The notes beneath the pieces are model-generated. The model had not been told where the DNA came from. It made no database searches and saw only the letters and a program-made list of their open reading frames with translations. Of a stretch of DNA of 18,299 nucleotides, positions 17,044-18,299 are shown piece after piece. This DNA is from a bacterium UBA3734. GTDB lineage: Bacteria > Bacteroidota > Bacteroidia > Bacteroidales > Bacteroidaceae. The first letter of the stretch is position 1, and the number at the start of each line of letters is the position of its first letter. Both the position numbers and the translations under genes were made by a program. Where the stretch lies: NCBI GenBank assembly GCA_002372575.1, contig DFHC01000090.1:13968-32266 (forward strand), in the 5' to 3' direction.

Positions 17044-17074
17044 CAAAGATACAAACAATTTTCAAACTACCAAA
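17044..17074 (-). promoter_or_regulatory. Two-box Bacteroides-type promoter with no protein gene behind it
   Basis: On the minus strand TTTG (17071-17074) is followed after 19 bp by TATCTTTG (17044-17051), an exact TAnnTTTG -7 box. The first thing downstream is the small RNA candidate and its terminator. Confidence 0.7.
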
Positions 17075-17142
17075 ATCTTTTGAGAAAAAATTGAAAAAAA
17101 AACCGCCTGACGGCACTTGCTCTGTTTGAATGGAGAGAACGC

Positions 17143-17178
17143 AAAAAACGGCGAAACCGTCAATGATTTCGCCGTTTT
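17143..17178 (-). terminator. Rho-independent terminator of hsp20
   Basis: AAAACGGCGAAA (17145-17156) and TTTCGCCGTTTT (17167-17178) form a perfect 12-bp stem with a 10-nt loop. On the minus strand the T run reaches six bases (17148-17143). It lies about 20 bp past the hsp20 stop and isolates it from the small RNA unit. Confidence 0.85.
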
Positions 17179-17199
17179 CATCAAGATTTCTCGGAGTCG

Positions 17200-17625
17200 T
17201 TATCCAATCTCAATCTGCCGCTCCACCTTCGTGCGAGCCTGCTCGGTCTTCGGTAGCGTCACGGTGAGCACGCCGTGCTCCACGCGAGCCGCAATCTTGG
17301 CCTTTTCCACGTCGTCGGGCAAGAGCAGCGTCTGCTCGAACTTCGTGTAGTTGAACTCGCGGCGCAGATAGTGAGCCTTCTTGTCTTCTTGCGTCTCCTC
17401 CTGCTTCTTCTCCATCTTCACCACAAGGTTGCCCTCTTCGTTGATGTTCACGCTGAAGTCCTCCTTTTTCAGCCCCGGAGCAGCCAGTTCCACGGTGTAT
17501 TCCTCGGGTGTTTCAATCACGTTGATGGCGGGTGCGGTGGCGTTTGCCCGCGGCATGAAGTCGTTGTCGAAAAAGTCGTTGAACACGGTCGGCAGCCATG
17601 CGTTTCTGCGAATCATTGGTCTCAT
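17200..17625 (-). CDS. Small heat shock protein, Hsp20/alpha-crystallin family
   Basis: ATP-independent cytoplasmic holdase that binds unfolding proteins under stress. At 141 residues it has the family's usual size. The N-terminal arm M-R-P-M-I-R-R-N ... F-N-D-F-F-D leads into an alpha-crystallin domain (about 33-126) with A-P-G-L-K-K-E-D-F (49-57) and H-G-V-L-T-V-T-L-P-K (117-126). The C-terminal I-E-I (138-140) is the I-x-I oligomerisation motif. The ATG at 17623-17625 is fixed by a perfect AGGAGG eight bases upstream, unusual in this phylum. The gene stands alone: its own terminator follows, and the upstream transporter gene also has a terminator. No TAnnTTTG promoter was found in the upstream gap, so a different stress-linked control is possible but not shown. 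Confidence 0.96.
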   Translation of the reverse strand: MRPMIRRNAWLPTVFNDFFDNDFMPRANATAPAINVIETPEEYTVELAAPGLKKEDFSVNINEEGNLVVKMEKKQEETQEDKKAHYLRREFNYTKFEQTLLLPDDVEKAKIAARVEHGVLTVTLPKTEQARTKVERQIEIG

Positions 17626-17633
17626 AATCTTAT

Positions 17634-17639
17634 CCTCCT
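17634..17639 (-). promoter_or_regulatory. Perfect Shine-Dalgarno sequence of hsp20
   Basis: The minus strand reads AGGAGG, separated by 8 nt from the hsp20 ATG. Nothing comparable precedes the other fully visible genes here; the methyltransferase has only a weaker purine run. Confidence 0.8.
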
Positions 17640-17677
17640 AATTTTTTTAATGGTTAATAATGTTCTGATTATCGCTT

Positions 17678-17696
17678 TGAACCCTTGCGGTGTTCA
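17678..17696 (-). other. Short hairpin with GCAA tetraloop upstream of hsp20
   Basis: On the minus strand TGAACACC-GCAA-GGGTTCA forms a 7-bp stem with one bulged A, capped by a GNRA-type loop. It lies about 40 nt before the hsp20 Shine-Dalgarno sequence. Whether it is in the hsp20 leader, an operator, or chance is unknown. Confidence 0.3.
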
Positions 17697-17727
17697 CCAT
17701 AGCATTTTGCAAGCTTTGTGCCGAATC

Positions 17728-17771
17728 AAAAAAAGACGACAATCTGGCAGCTATGTCTGTCAGATTGTCGT
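17728..17771 (-). terminator. Rho-independent terminator of the peptide transporter gene
   Basis: ACGACAATCTGGCAG (17736-17750) pairs with CTGTCAGATTGTCGT (17757-17771) over 15 bp, with one G-U pair and a 6-nt loop. On the minus strand a run of seven T's follows (17734-17728). It begins 21 bp past the transporter stop and insulates hsp20. Confidence 0.88.
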
Positions 17772-17791
17772 AAAACGTGGTAAAAATTCTT

Positions 17792-18299
17792 TTATTTCGC
17801 CACCTTCTCCAAGCGCTTCATCATGGCAAACATGAAGAGGGCTGAGATGATGCAGAGCACGAGGAACACCGTCCATACCAGTGTGAGCGGCAGCTTACCC
17901 CACAACACACCACCGACACCGACAAGAAGGTTTCCAATGGCTGTAGCCACAAACCATCCGCCCATCATCATACCTTTGTATTTCGGTGGTGCCACTTTCG
18001 ACACGAAGCTGATGCCCATCGGCGAGAGCAACAGTTCGCCGAAAGTCAGGATGAGGTAGGTGCCGATGAGCCAATTGGCAGAAACGTCGGCTACATGCAA
18101 GCCTTTCATCTCGCCATCGACCATCCCTGTCTGTGGCATCGGCAGTCCGACAGATGCGATAATCATAACGATGAATGCTGCTGCGGCAACCAACATACCG
18201 TAGGCGATTTTACGCGGTGCAGAGGGTTCCTTGCCTTTTTTCGCCAAATATGCGAAGATGGCCATTGAAAAAGGTGTCAGAGCCACCACATAGAAGGGG
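17792..18299 (-). CDS. POT/PTR family peptide MFS transporter, C-terminal part
   Basis: C-terminal 168 residues of an inner-membrane proton-coupled di/tripeptide symporter. The frame stays open to the right edge (P-F-Y-V-V-A-L-T-P-F precedes), so the N-terminal transmembrane segments are outside the window. Four hydrophobic segments are visible, including V-A-A-A-A-F-I-V-M-I-I and T-V-F-L-V-L-C-I-I-S-A-L-F-M-F. The family hallmark is G-E-L-L-L-S-P-M-G-I-S-F-V-S-K-V-A-P, followed by K-G-M-M-M-G-G-W-F-V. The protein ends M-K-R-L-E-K-V-A-K. The gene has a strong terminator and precedes hsp20 on the same strand without being co-transcribed. It would import the dipeptides that S46-type peptidases release, which links the two ends of the window functionally, though not as an operon. 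Confidence 0.93.
   Translation of the reverse strand, partial: PFYVVALTPFSMAIFAYLAKKGKEPSAPRKIAYGMLVAAAAFIVMIIASVGLPMPQTGMVDGEMKGLHVADVSANWLIGTYLILTFGELLLSPMGISFVSKVAPPKYKGMMMGGWFVATAIGNLLVGVGGVLWGKLPLTLVWTVFLVLCIISALFMFAMMKRLEKVAK

Noticed and set aside
16821..17054. Possible 77-residue minus-strand protein in the M16-hsp20 gap
   Set aside because: Its ATG lies upstream of the inferred transcription start and the frame runs through a strong intrinsic terminator. The internal ATG at 17033 also has no stop before that terminator, and there is no family resemblance.
17626..17700. RNA thermometer masking the hsp20 Shine-Dalgarno
   Set aside because: I found no CUCC- or UUUU-type segment close upstream that would pair well with AGGAGG. 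The nearby hairpin does not include the Shine-Dalgarno sequence.
1..18299. Mobile elements, CRISPR arrays, tRNA or rRNA genes
   Set aside because: I saw no transposase-like protein, regularly spaced repeats, tRNA cloverleaf or rRNA-like stretch on either strand.

Overview
The window looks like chromosomal DNA from a Bacteroidota species of the order Bacteroidales, most likely Prevotella or a close relative. The supporting signs are: promoters of the Bacteroides type (TAnnTTTG, in several places with an upstream TTTG 19-20 bp away); almost no Shine-Dalgarno sequences; an S46 dipeptidyl-peptidase; Bacteroidales-type ParE, OmpA and THUMP-like methyltransferase; and secreted proteins ending in a Y-x-L-Q-G ... 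K/R-G-I-Y-I/V ... G-K-K tail. The DNA is moderately GC-rich and densely coding. I saw no insertion sequence, prophage, CRISPR array, tRNA or rRNA.

Layout. 1-1491 (+) is the C-terminal part of an S46 dipeptidyl-peptidase, cut by the window edge, with a strong terminator. It converges on ruvB (1549-2583, -). Across a short divergent promoter region a (+) run of three genes follows: a secreted endonuclease I with a chitobiase-like domain, a secreted M6 metalloprotease, and a cytoplasmic THUMP-like methyltransferase. It converges on a (-) OmpA-family gene. A second divergent promoter region drives ompA (-) and a tightly packed (+) operon: a YghO/bacterial-ceramide-synthase-like acyltransferase, parE (topoisomerase IV subunit B) and an S41 protease whose start overlaps the parE stop. 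A shared, probably bidirectional terminator separates this from a (-) M16 peptidase with its own promoter. Upstream of the M16 gene is a 396-bp gap holding a compact promoter-hairpins-terminator unit that looks like an undescribed small RNA of about 80 nt. Then come a (-) Hsp20 gene with an unusually perfect Shine-Dalgarno sequence and the C-terminal end of a POT-family peptide transporter that runs off the right edge.

How it fits together. Much of the window concerns extracellular or envelope protein and peptide use: secreted M6 protease, M16 and S41 envelope proteases, an S46 dipeptidase and a proton/peptide symporter, together with a secreted nuclease. That suits a proteolytic, host-associated anaerobe. 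DNA upkeep (RuvB, ParE) and chaperone (Hsp20) genes are interspersed. The features most worth checking are the orphan small RNA candidate, the YghO/ceramide-synthase-like gene beside parE, the nuclease-protease pair with matching C-terminal tails, and the Shine-Dalgarno-led hsp20.
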